Below, piece after piece: positions 6,199 to 12,075 of a DNA stretch of 12,075 nt. This stretch comes from DAIDKA01 sp036498905 (GTDB lineage: Bacteria; Pseudomonadota; Gammaproteobacteria; Steroidobacterales; Steroidobacteraceae), in NCBI GenBank assembly GCA_036498905.1, contig DASYER010000065.1, forward strand, positions 1-12,075, in the 5' to 3' direction. The translations under genes and the position numbers were made by a program. Positions within the stretch are counted from its first letter, which is position 1, and every line of letters begins with the position of its first letter. A model generated the notes under the pieces. The model ran no database searches, was not told where the DNA came from, and saw only the letters and a list, made by a program, of their open reading frames with translations.

Positions 6199-7167
6199 TT
6201 GAGCGAACGCCCGGTCTTGCGGATTTCATCTGTGGATCTCGAGAGCCTGCTGGGAACCCTGGAGGTGAACTTTGTCGCCCTCTCAGAGTGCCTGGTGAGC
6301 ATGGGATACAGCCTGGAGTTGGGCGGCGTGAATGCGCCCGGGATTCACTACAACCTGGTCGGAACTGGTCGAGCTGTCATCGGTAACCGAGACCCGGTGC
6401 CGTTGATGCCCCACACGCTGATCGTCGTCCCGCCCAATTCAATGTTCCGCATCGAGGTCGAAGGCAGCAACGGCTTCACAGGCCTCTTGTCGGTCAAGGG
6501 CCGACCACAGACGACGTCGTCGGGCAATGTGCGCAGATTCACCGCGGGCGATGGAGACCCTTCGCTCATGCTGGTGTGCGGGTACTTCAACGCCACCTAT
6601 GGCGCTTCCACCGACCTCTTTGGAGGACTGACCGAGCCAATTTTCGAGCAGTTCGGCGCGGAGGACCGGGTCGACACCAAGCTACAGGCGGCATTGGGAG
6701 AACTGGTTGCTCAGGAGATCGGAAGCGGTGCGATGAGCGCGGCCCTTCTGAAGCAAGTCATCGTCTTGCTCCTGCGCCGCTCACTGGTCTCCATGAACGC
6801 GTGGGTTGAGCGATTCTCGGTGCTCAGTGATCCGCTGATTGCCCGGGCTTTTGCGGCAATGGCGGCGGGCCCTGGCGAGGACCATTCGCTTCAGAGCCTT
6901 GCCCATCTGGCGTGTCTCAGTCGCTCCGCGTTCGTAGCTCGATTCACGGGTGCGATCGGCAAATCCCCGATGCAAGTCCTGCGCGAGTTGCGGCTGCGAC
7001 AGGCGATGTACCAGCTGAAGGCCAGCAGCCTGCCAATAGAACACATCGCCCGAAACGCCGGCTATGCGAGCCGCAGCAGCTTCATCAAGGCGTTTAGAAG
7101 AAGCTACGACATGGACCCGTCCGATGTCCGTCGTAGCATTGCGACGGAGCGACCCGAAGCCGACTAG
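6199..7167 (+). CDS. AraC-family transcriptional regulator, Cupin_6 type (copy 2)
   Basis: A 322-residue protein starting at TTG. Its sensor domain carries MPHTLIVVPP (70-79), VCGYFNATYG (126-135) and FGGLTEPIFEQF. Its DNA-binding domain has helix-turn-helix motifs at about 233-249 (SLAHLACLSRSAFVARF) and 281-300 (EHIARNAGYASRSSFIKAF). It aligns along its whole length with the regulator at 1519-2538, so the two arose by duplication or share a close ancestor. It is divergent from egtD, suggesting it controls that gene and its own. Cys-127 and Cys-239 are shared with the paralogue, but a redox-sensing role is only a possibility. The TTG start implies modest expression. Its TAG stop overlaps the stop of the convergent OsmC gene. 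Confidence 0.9.
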   Translation: MSERPVLRISSVDLESLLGTLEVNFVALSECLVSMGYSLELGGVNAPGIHYNLVGTGRAVIGNRDPVPLMPHTLIVVPPNSMFRIEVEGSNGFTGLLSVKGRPQTTSSGNVRRFTAGDGDPSLMLVCGYFNATYGASTDLFGGLTEPIFEQFGAEDRVDTKLQAALGELVAQEIGSGAMSAALLKQVIVLLLRRSLVSMNAWVERFSVLSDPLIARAFAAMAAGPGEDHSLQSLAHLACLSRSAFVARFTGAIGKSPMQVLRELRLRQAMYQLKASSLPIEHIARNAGYASRSSFIKAFRRSYDMDPSDVRRSIATERPEAD

Positions 7168-7691
7168 GACGTCGCGCGCTGCGCTTCCACCCGATCACAC
7201 GCTTCTTCCATGTCTCGCATGTGCTCGCACAGGGATACGGCCTCGTCCATGAGGCCATCCGAGGGAACGAGTGAAGTCACAACCGTTGATCCCCGCTCCA
7301 TCGTCTTGTGCACAGGGCAATGGGCGACAATTTCCAGAAGTCTCTGCTCCTGCTCGGCGCTCAGGCCGCTGGAAAACTGGATCTCCCGGTTGAATGTGTC
7401 CATCGCGTCGAGTCCACTGCGGTGATGCGTGACCTTCACGCGGATGCGATCCAGGGCCCACTTCCTGCGCGACGCGTACAGGCGCATCGTCATCAGAGAA
7501 CATGATCCCAGGGCGGCGCTCAGAAGGTCATAGGGGTTGGGACCGGACCCAAGGCCCCCGGCACCGATTGGCTCGTCCACGATGAATGTGGACGAGCCGG
7601 CTCGCACCTTCAGTTGAAACGGCCCATTCCTGGTCTCGTCGACGATGATGGTCTCTCCGACCACATCGGCGGTTGGCGACTTCGTAAGCAT
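7164..7691 (-). CDS. OsmC/Ohr-family peroxidase-like protein
   Basis: A 175-residue protein. The OsmC fold carries the two redox cysteines: Cys-64 in SAALGSCSLMTMRLYA and Cys-125 in IVAHCPVHKTM. In this family the pair reduces organic hydroperoxides by a dithiol cycle in the cytoplasm. GAGGLGSGPNPYDLLSAALG (43-62) is the typical lead-in. Residues 145-175 extend past the usual family end and add Cys-155 and Cys-165 in a charged helical tail. It is nearer the general OsmC/YhfA-like branch than strict Ohr, so the substrate is unsure. It is the last gene of the msrB-msrA-MDR run, 82 bases behind the MDR gene. A palindrome GAGGATCCTC (7696-7705) overlaps its GGAGG site, which could limit translation. 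Its stop shares CTAG with the opposing AraC gene. Confidence 0.9.
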   Translation of the reverse strand: MLTKSPTADVVGETIIVDETRNGPFQLKVRAGSSTFIVDEPIGAGGLGSGPNPYDLLSAALGSCSLMTMRLYASRRKWALDRIRVKVTHHRSGLDAMDTFNREIQFSSGLSAEQEQRLLEIVAHCPVHKTMERGSTVVTSLVPSDGLMDEAVSLCEHMRDMEEACDRVEAQRATS

Positions 7692-7773
7692 GTCTGAGGA
7701 TCCTCCAGGCGTCTGGCGCATAGCGCATCGAAAGCGACTTTGACGAGATGCAGGCGCGGTACACCTCGGGCCC

Positions 7774-8691
7774 TCACGGACGAACGCGGATGACCGTCTT
7801 CCCCGCGCGCCGCTCGGTCGAGTTGAAGGCGGCGACAGCTTCGTCGAGGGTCGCGACCTTGCCGATGTTCGTCTGCAGGCGTCCGTCCCGAACCCGCTGG
7901 ACGATCTCACTCAGTTGGGCCCGGTCGGACTCGACGACGAAGTCGATCGCCAGGCCGTCGACGGGTCGTGCCTCAACCGGCCCGACGATGGACACCAGCG
8001 TTCCGCCGGCTCGAATCAGGCGCGCAGACCGCTTCTGGATGTCGCCGCCGATGACATCGAACACCAGGTCGACGCTGCCGATGTCTTCCAGCGTGTTGCC
8101 GTCGAGGTCGACAAACTCCTGTGCGCCGAAATCAAGCGCCTTCTGACGGTCGGCGGCACGTCCGGTGCCGATGACATAAGCGCCGGCCTCGCGCGCAAGT
8201 TGCGTCACCATCGATCCGACCGCGCCGGCCGCGCCGTGCGCGATGACGCTTTGCCCCGCCCGAATGCGGCCGTGCTCGAACAGTCCCTGCCACGCGGTGA
8301 GGCCCGAGATCGGCAGGCTCGCGCCCACCGTGAAGTCAACGTCGCCCGGCAGTGGCGCGAGGTTGCGCGCCTCGATCGCCACATACTCGGCCAGGGTCCC
8401 GTCGCGATGCCAGTCCGCAAGGCCGAACACCCGCTGTCCAACTGAGAGTCCCGTCGTGCCGTAGCCGAGAGCGGTGACCACTCCGGCCAGTTCATGGCCA
8501 GGGATCGACGGTGTTCGATCACGGTCGCGACGATCGGCCCAGGTCGACGGCCACGTCAACTCAGTCCCGACGAATCCCGACGCAACAATCTGAACGACGA
8601 CGTCGTTGATCGCTGCCTGTGGCTCGGGCCGCTCGGCCAGCTTCATTCCGGCCGCTCCCGCAGCCTGGTCCGTCACTGCGATTGCCTTCAT
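7774..8691 (-). CDS. Zinc-independent quinone reductase-like oxidoreductase (MDR superfamily)
   Basis: A 305-residue protein, normal for the NADPH:quinone reductase branch of medium-chain dehydrogenases. The GroES-like half has IPGHELAGVVTALG (63-76) and VGQRVFGLADW. The nucleotide-binding half has SVIAHGAAGAVGSMVTQLA (148-166), the AxGxVG Rossmann motif of the NADP(H) group. A cluster of zinc-binding cysteines is absent, so it is expected to reduce quinones or enones, not alcohols. The start ATG overlaps the TGA of the small ORF before it (ATGA), and no strong ribosome site is present, so coupling is likely. By eye it is more GC-rich than msrA and msrB, which may mean a different origin. Substrate unknown. 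Confidence 0.9.
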   Translation of the reverse strand: MKAIAVTDQAAGAAGMKLAERPEPQAAINDVVVQIVASGFVGTELTWPSTWADRRDRDRTPSIPGHELAGVVTALGYGTTGLSVGQRVFGLADWHRDGTLAEYVAIEARNLAPLPGDVDFTVGASLPISGLTAWQGLFEHGRIRAGQSVIAHGAAGAVGSMVTQLAREAGAYVIGTGRAADRQKALDFGAQEFVDLDGNTLEDIGSVDLVFDVIGGDIQKRSARLIRAGGTLVSIVGPVEARPVDGLAIDFVVESDRAQLSEIVQRVRDGRLQTNIGKVATLDEAVAAFNSTERRAGKTVIRVRP

Positions 8692-8843
8692 CGTCCAACC
8701 CCCTGTGTCGAGTCCTCGCCTGCACGGCAGCCGATCCGTCCGTTGTCCCTGGGCGGGTTATGAGACAGAAACGGATCGATCAGGACCTTGGCTGCGCCCC
8801 CCTCGATGCAAAACACGGAATAGCCATGCCTTCTCAGCTTCAT
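8688..8843 (-). pseudogene. Truncated metallo-beta-lactamase-fold hydrolase (UPF0173-like) N-terminal fragment
   Basis: A 51-residue ORF. Residues 1-30 begin MKLRRHGYSVFCIEGG, then AAKVLIDPFLSHNP. This is the characteristic opening strand pair of UPF0173-type metal-dependent hydrolases (MKL..GHS.F.IEgG...LIDPFL.gNP), with GYS in place of the usual GHS. After about residue 31 the likeness stops and 20 unrelated residues lead to TGA. The HxHxDH metal site, about 60 residues in, is missing, so it cannot be a working hydrolase. It keeps a good ribosome site and its TGA overlaps the MDR start as ATGA, so it may still be translated and act as a coupling leader between msrA (19 bases upstream) and the MDR gene. 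Deletion is the likely cause. Confidence 0.65.
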
Positions 8844-8851
8844 GGAAATTA

Positions 8852-8857
8852 CTCCTT
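8852..8857 (-). promoter_or_regulatory. Ribosome binding site of the truncated hydrolase ORF
   Basis: AAGGAG on the - strand, 8 bases before ATG 8843. It supports that ATG as a real former or present start. Confidence 0.65.
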
Positions 8858-8862
8858 GATCT

Positions 8863-9357
8863 CTACTTGGGAAGCACCCAATCCGGGCGGATGAAGTGGC
8901 AGGTATAGCCATTCGGCCTGCGCTCAAGATAGTCTTGATGCTCTGGCTCCGCTTCCCAAAAGTCACTCGCCGGGACTACCTCTGTCACGACCTTTCCCGG
9001 CCACAACCCCGTGGCATCAACTTCCGCGATGGTTTCTTCCGCGATGCGTTTCTGCTCCTCGTTGGTGTAGAAGATTGCAGACCGATAGCTCGTGCCAGTG
9101 TCGTTGCCTTGCCGGTTCTTGGTGGAGGGATCGTGAGCCTGGAAGAAGAACTCCAGCAGCTCGCGAAATCCGAGTTTTTCGGAATCAAAGATGACTTCGA
9201 TGGCTTCGGCATGAGTGCCGTGATTGCGATATGTCGCGTTGGCAACGTCCCCCCCTGCATACCCCACGCGAGTCGCAATCACACCGTCGCGACGGCGAAA
9301 CAGCTGCTGCATACCCCAAAAGCATCCCCCGGCGAGGATCACGCGTTCTTTCGTCAT
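8863..9357 (-). CDS. msrA: Peptide-methionine (S)-S-oxide reductase MsrA
   Basis: A 164-residue protein. MsrA reduces the S form of methionine sulfoxide in oxidised proteins, using thioredoxin. The catalytic motif GCFWG is at 11-15 (Cys-12). Other family marks are VGYAGG (31-36), GTHAEAIEV (47-55) with the catalytic Glu-51, and QGNDTGTSYRSAIF with Asp-86 and Tyr-91. Cys-153 near the C-terminus (GYTCHF) is a probable resolving cysteine. There is no signal peptide, so it is cytoplasmic. Its ATG overlaps the msrB TGA by 4 bases (ATGA), so the pair is translationally coupled and repairs both sulfoxide forms. Length and motifs are complete. Confidence 0.97.
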   Translation of the reverse strand: MTKERVILAGGCFWGMQQLFRRRDGVIATRVGYAGGDVANATYRNHGTHAEAIEVIFDSEKLGFRELLEFFFQAHDPSTKNRQGNDTGTSYRSAIFYTNEEQKRIAEETIAEVDATGLWPGKVVTEVVPASDFWEAEPEHQDYLERRPNGYTCHFIRPDWVLPK

Positions 9358-9803
9358 GCTGACTCCTGGACAAGATCAAGGTAGGCGCCGTAGCCTTGGG
9401 CAGCCATCTGCTCACGCGGTATGAACCGCAGGGACGCGGAGTTGATGCAATACCTTAAGCCCCCGCGGTCGGACGGCCCATCAGGAAACACATGCCCGAG
9501 GTGACTCTCACCGTGTACGGAACGGACCTCCGTGCGCGACATGCCATGACTCACGTCCCTCAACTCCTCCACGTGGCTGGGTTCGATTGGCCTGGTAAAA
9601 CTCGGCCAGCCACATCCTGACTCGTATTTGTCCGTGGAAGAAAACAACGGCTCGCCCGAAACGATGTCGACGTAGATCCCTGGCTGCTTGTTGTGCAAAT
9701 AGCCTCCAGTGCCTGGGCGTTCTGTCCCGTTCTGCTGGGTCACCCGGTATTGCTCGGATGTGAGATTGGCAATCGCTTCCGAGTCCTTACGAAACTCATG
9801 CAT
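9354..9803 (-). CDS. msrB: Peptide-methionine (R)-S-oxide reductase MsrB, zinc-less form
   Basis: A 149-residue protein that reduces the R form of methionine sulfoxide with thioredoxin. Marks seen: ESGCGWPSF (61-69), HGESHLGHVFPDGP (97-110), and RYCINSASLRF (117-127) with the catalytic Cys-119. Cys-64 sits where the resolving cysteine is often found. The two CxxC pairs that bind structural zinc in many MsrBs are absent; the first region reads YVDIVSGEPLFSS. This places it in the zinc-free subgroup. The ATG at 9803 is chosen because homology starts there and the upstream in-frame extension is basic and unlike the family. Its ribosome site is only AGAAAG. It is the first gene of the run continuing with msrA, so the promoter should lie just upstream, within 9804-10100. 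Confidence 0.96.
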   Translation of the reverse strand: MHEFRKDSEAIANLTSEQYRVTQQNGTERPGTGGYLHNKQPGIYVDIVSGEPLFSSTDKYESGCGWPSFTRPIEPSHVEELRDVSHGMSRTEVRSVHGESHLGHVFPDGPSDRGGLRYCINSASLRFIPREQMAAQGYGAYLDLVQESA

Positions 9804-10100
9804 GGTGAATCTTTCTAAGCTTTGCCGCCGCTGGCGCGCGCAACTCGCGCGAGGGAAGCAGGATCCTTTTTCAGGGCCCCTCATGTGCTCGACAGGCCGC
9901 AAGGCGAGGCAGGTGCGGCAACTGCAGATGGCAATCGAATCCTACGCGCTACCGCAGATGTTCCCTATACGAAAACTGAATTTCAGCTAGGCGCGCAATG
10001 AATCAAAACGCTGATGGCAGAAGAATCGCCAGATGAAAGACTTCCTCTTTGCCGCCGATCCGCTCGACCACTTATTCCGCTGGCGAGCCGAACTCCTGCC
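9804..10100. other. 297-base gap upstream of msrB
   Basis: It should hold the msrB operon promoter (- strand). A TATAGG at 9969-9964 (- strand) could be a -10 box, with the palindrome CTGAATTTCAG (9976-9986) just upstream of it, but no matching -35 was found. A 39-codon + strand ORF beginning at 10033 (MKDFLFAADPLDHL...) runs into the tail of the next gene. It is unsupported and is not called as a gene. Confidence 0.4.
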
Positions 10101-10373
10101 CTATTCCTTGCGTGGCCTGGTCAGTGGCGCCCGCCCCGTGGGACACAACTGATTCTTTGGCATGTCGCCCCGGATGAAGTCGAGATCCTCCTTCTCCGTG
10201 GCTGGCCGAACGCCCACCAGGCGGGAGTGCTCACCGTACAAGTCATGCAGCAGGGCCGCCATTTCCGATCTGACGTCCTGCCCCTGCGGAAATGCCTTGA
10301 ACCAAGTGCGCGGCCGGCCGTCGTAGGTGAACTCCACCACCCATACGCTGCTGGTTCTGAACAATTTCGCCAT
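10101..10373 (-). CDS. Small conserved-looking protein of unknown function (90 residues)
   Basis: The protein opens MAKLFRTSSVWVVEFTYDGR and ends in a basic tail after LCPTGRAP. It is rich in aromatic and charged residues, with no signal peptide or membrane segment. A helix is likely at about 33-47 (SEMAALLHDLYGEH). The stretch LVGVRPATEKEDLDFIRGD looks like ordered, selected protein sequence. I recall similar short proteins in Burkholderiales but cannot name a family or function. The ATG follows AGGAG at a somewhat long distance of about 12 bases. It lies 61 bases after the PEP mutase-like gene on the same strand, so they may share a transcript. Confidence 0.65.
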   Translation of the reverse strand: MAKLFRTSSVWVVEFTYDGRPRTWFKAFPQGQDVRSEMAALLHDLYGEHSRLVGVRPATEKEDLDFIRGDMPKNQLCPTGRAPLTRPRKE

Positions 10374-10434
10374 GCCGCACTGCTCTCCTGAACCGCCATT
10401 CTCGCGCCCAAATCGAATTGCCAGCTTGCGATGA

Positions 10435-11508
10435 CTAGCGACCCGCGCGCGAATGCGAGATCTGCACGACGATCGCGCCGGCGGTGATATATCGGCAGAA
10501 GCTGGCGAAGGGCATGGCTGCCTCTCCGCGCCAGCTCCCATCCGACCAGCTGAGCGTCGCGTCGCCCGGAGACAGAACGACCTCGACACTGCCCGGCCGG
10601 ATCACTTCGTTCGGTCCTTCACCCAAGCGGTATTCCACGGTCCCGACCACCTCCGCCTTCATGACAGGCACGATGTCTTCGGCGATCTTGAAGAAGGTGT
10701 TGAGTTCTCTGCCCGGGGCGGCCGGCGAGAAGCCGTCGAAGCGACCTCGCGCCAAGGTCCGCGCCGCCTCCATGAAGCCGCCCCACGCCGCCTGGGCAAG
10801 CGCTCCGCCCACGCTGATTCGCCGCACGCCCAGCGTCGCGACATCGTCGAGCGTCAAGCTCGAAGTCGAGCCGACGAGCAAATTCACCGGCTTCGGGGCC
10901 ACCGCAGCCACCACGGCGGAGATCTCTTGGGCGGTGCTGATCCCCGGGGCATAGAGGCAGTCCGCGCCTGCATCGGAGTAGGCCTTCAGGCGCCGGATGG
11001 TGTCCTCGAGGTCCGGCTGGCCGACGATGAAGTTTTCGGCTCGCCCGACAAGCAGCGTGTCACCACCCGCTTCGTCGATCGCTGCACGAGCGGCACGGAT
11101 TCTTTGCGCCGACGACTCGATGTCTCGCAGGGGATTCGAAGGCAAGCCGGTGGCATCCTCGAGCGACAAGCCGGCAATGCCGGTGTCGAGTGCGAGCCGT
11201 ACGTTGCGCGCCACGCCTTCCGCGTCTTGAGCGAATCCGCTTTCGAAATCCGCATTCACGGGAAGCCCTGTTGCGGTGACCATCTCGCGCAGATCCGTAA
11301 GGACGCGTTCCAGGGAAAGTCTTCCATCGGCGTGCGCATGCCGCCAGGCAGACCCGGCACTGGTGGTGGCAAGCGCCTTGAAGCCCAGTCCTTCCAGATA
11401 CCTTGCGCTGCCGGCATCCCACGGGTTGGGGATGACGAAGCAACCGGATTCGTGAAGCGCCCGAAAGGCTTGGCGGCGCGCGGCGGTGTCGGCGGTAGAG
11501 ACGGTCAT
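10435..11508 (-). CDS. PEP mutase/isocitrate lyase-family protein with extra C-terminal domain
   Basis: A 357-residue protein. Residues 1-273 form the PEP mutase/isocitrate lyase barrel (PEP_mutase type): IPNPWDAGSARYLEGLGFKA (26-45), NADFESGF (85-92) with acidic metal ligands, LSLEDATG (115-122), GRAENF (155-160) and VNLLVG (208-213). Such proteins cleave or form C-C or P-C bonds next to a 2-oxoacid. The exact reaction here is unknown, and the isocitrate lyase KKCGH motif is absent. The family normally ends near GRELNTFF (266-273). About 84 more residues follow, opening with MKAEVVGTVEYRLGEGPNEV at 283-302, and look like a separate small beta-rich domain. ATG 11508 follows GGAG and matches the family start. 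Confidence 0.85.
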   Translation of the reverse strand: MTVSTADTAARRQAFRALHESGCFVIPNPWDAGSARYLEGLGFKALATTSAGSAWRHAHADGRLSLERVLTDLREMVTATGLPVNADFESGFAQDAEGVARNVRLALDTGIAGLSLEDATGLPSNPLRDIESSAQRIRAARAAIDEAGGDTLLVGRAENFIVGQPDLEDTIRRLKAYSDAGADCLYAPGISTAQEISAVVAAVAPKPVNLLVGSTSSLTLDDVATLGVRRISVGGALAQAAWGGFMEAARTLARGRFDGFSPAAPGRELNTFFKIAEDIVPVMKAEVVGTVEYRLGEGPNEVIRPGSVEVVLSPGDATLSWSDGSWRGEAAMPFASFCRYITAGAIVVQISHSRAGR

Positions 11509-11670
11509 GGCTTGATCTCCGAGTGGGTGGGTGGGGGGAGGTCGGGAATCCGGTAGAGCGCTTCCCGCTTGCCGGCGCGTCCTCAATGCGGCGGTGAGGT
11601 GATCGTAGGACCGAGCAAGCAGCAAGAGTTCCACGGTTTGTGTCCATTCGTCCCCGGATATCAGCTCGGG

Positions 11671-12075
11671 CTACAGACCCATCCCCGCAAGCCGCAGCGC
11701 CACGAGGATCGCCCCCCCTCCCCCCACCAGCACCAGCGGATTGAGCCGAGTCCGCATCATCAGCCCCGTCGAGACGATGGCGATCGTGCGCGCGGCCCAG
11801 CCCCCCTGCAGCGTCAGGAAGAGCACATAGACCGCGGCCAGGATCATCCCGGCAGCGACCGGCCGCAAGCCGGCCTCGAGCGCAAGTTGCCAGCGCGCCC
11901 CCTGATGGCGCCGCCACAGGTGGGCGACGCCGTAGATCAGGAAGGCCGTCGGCCCGAAGATCGCCAGCGTCGCCACCACCGCGCCCCAGAAGCCGCTGAC
12001 CTGCCATCCGATCAGCGTCACCAGCAGCGAGCCGGGCCCGGGCGCGAGGCGCGAGATGGCGAAGTCGTTGAGGAA
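11671..12075 (-). CDS. chrA: Chromate transporter family protein, C-terminal part
   Basis: The frame enters from the window edge and ends at TAG 11673-11671, showing the last 134 residues. The opening visible residues include ISRLAPGPGSLLVTLIGW, matching the chromate-ion transporter (CHR) family, where an APGP-type segment precedes a hydrophobic helix. Further membrane segments follow at about VVATLAIFGPTAFLIYGVA, AAGMILAAVYVLFLTLQ and LVLVGGGGAILVALRLAG. CHR proteins export chromate, driven by ion gradients; many are short-chain types working as pairs. The visible part cannot tell a short-chain protein from the second half of a long ChrA. The next gene on this strand is 162 bases further on, so a shared transcript is uncertain. 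Confidence 0.85.
   Translation of the reverse strand, partial: FLNDFAISRLAPGPGSLLVTLIGWQVSGFWGAVVATLAIFGPTAFLIYGVAHLWRRHQGARWQLALEAGLRPVAAGMILAAVYVLFLTLQGGWAARTIAIVSTGLMMRTRLNPLVLVGGGGAILVALRLAGMGL

Noticed and set aside
10453..11556. 367-codon + strand open frame
   Set aside because: Exact antisense shadow of the PEP mutase-family gene in high-GC DNA; no recognisable motifs.

Overview
The window is high-GC DNA with densely packed genes. Its gene families (GMC dehydrogenase with cytochrome c, Cupin_6-type AraC regulators, PEP mutase-like protein, chromate transporter) suggest a betaproteobacterium, most likely Burkholderiales. That placement is an inference from gene content and protein style; no rRNA or phylogenetic marker is present. 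By eye the two ends are richer in GC than much of the middle, which also carries relics of broken genes, so the centre looks like a patchwork accessory block.

Left edge (1-1017, + strand): the C-terminal part of an FAD-dependent GMC dehydrogenase, followed by an exported class I cytochrome c that probably takes its electrons.

Centre-left (1079-5871, - strand): a GreA/GreB-like protein overlaps the end of an AraC-family regulator. Next comes a 436-base gap holding two gene relics: a frameshifted thioredoxin-2 zinc-ribbon start and a LysR C-terminal tail. It is followed by Dps, a second exported cytochrome c, a Tat-exported ferritin-like protein, and EgtD, the histidine trimethyltransferase of ergothioneine synthesis.

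Centre-right (6199-9803): a second AraC regulator, a clear paralogue of the first, is divergent from egtD. It converges on a - strand run of msrB, msrA, a truncated metallo-beta-lactamase-fold ORF, a zinc-less quinone reductase-like MDR oxidoreductase and an OsmC-family protein. Several of these genes overlap by 4 bases (ATGA), so they are probably one operon.

Right edge (10101-12075, - strand): a small conserved-looking protein of unknown function, a PEP mutase/isocitrate lyase-family protein with an extra C-terminal domain, and the end of a chromate transporter.

Taken together, the middle 8 kb is a redox-protection cluster. It covers thiol antioxidant synthesis (EgtD), methionine repair (MsrA, MsrB), peroxide removal (OsmC), iron sequestration (Dps) and a periplasmic iron or redox pair (ferritin-like protein plus cytochrome c), with two related AraC regulators placed among them. 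Each family is known. The combination, the orphan egtD, the regulator pair and the relics are what make the region unusual. No tRNA, rRNA, CRISPR array, insertion sequence or clear rho-independent terminator was seen.
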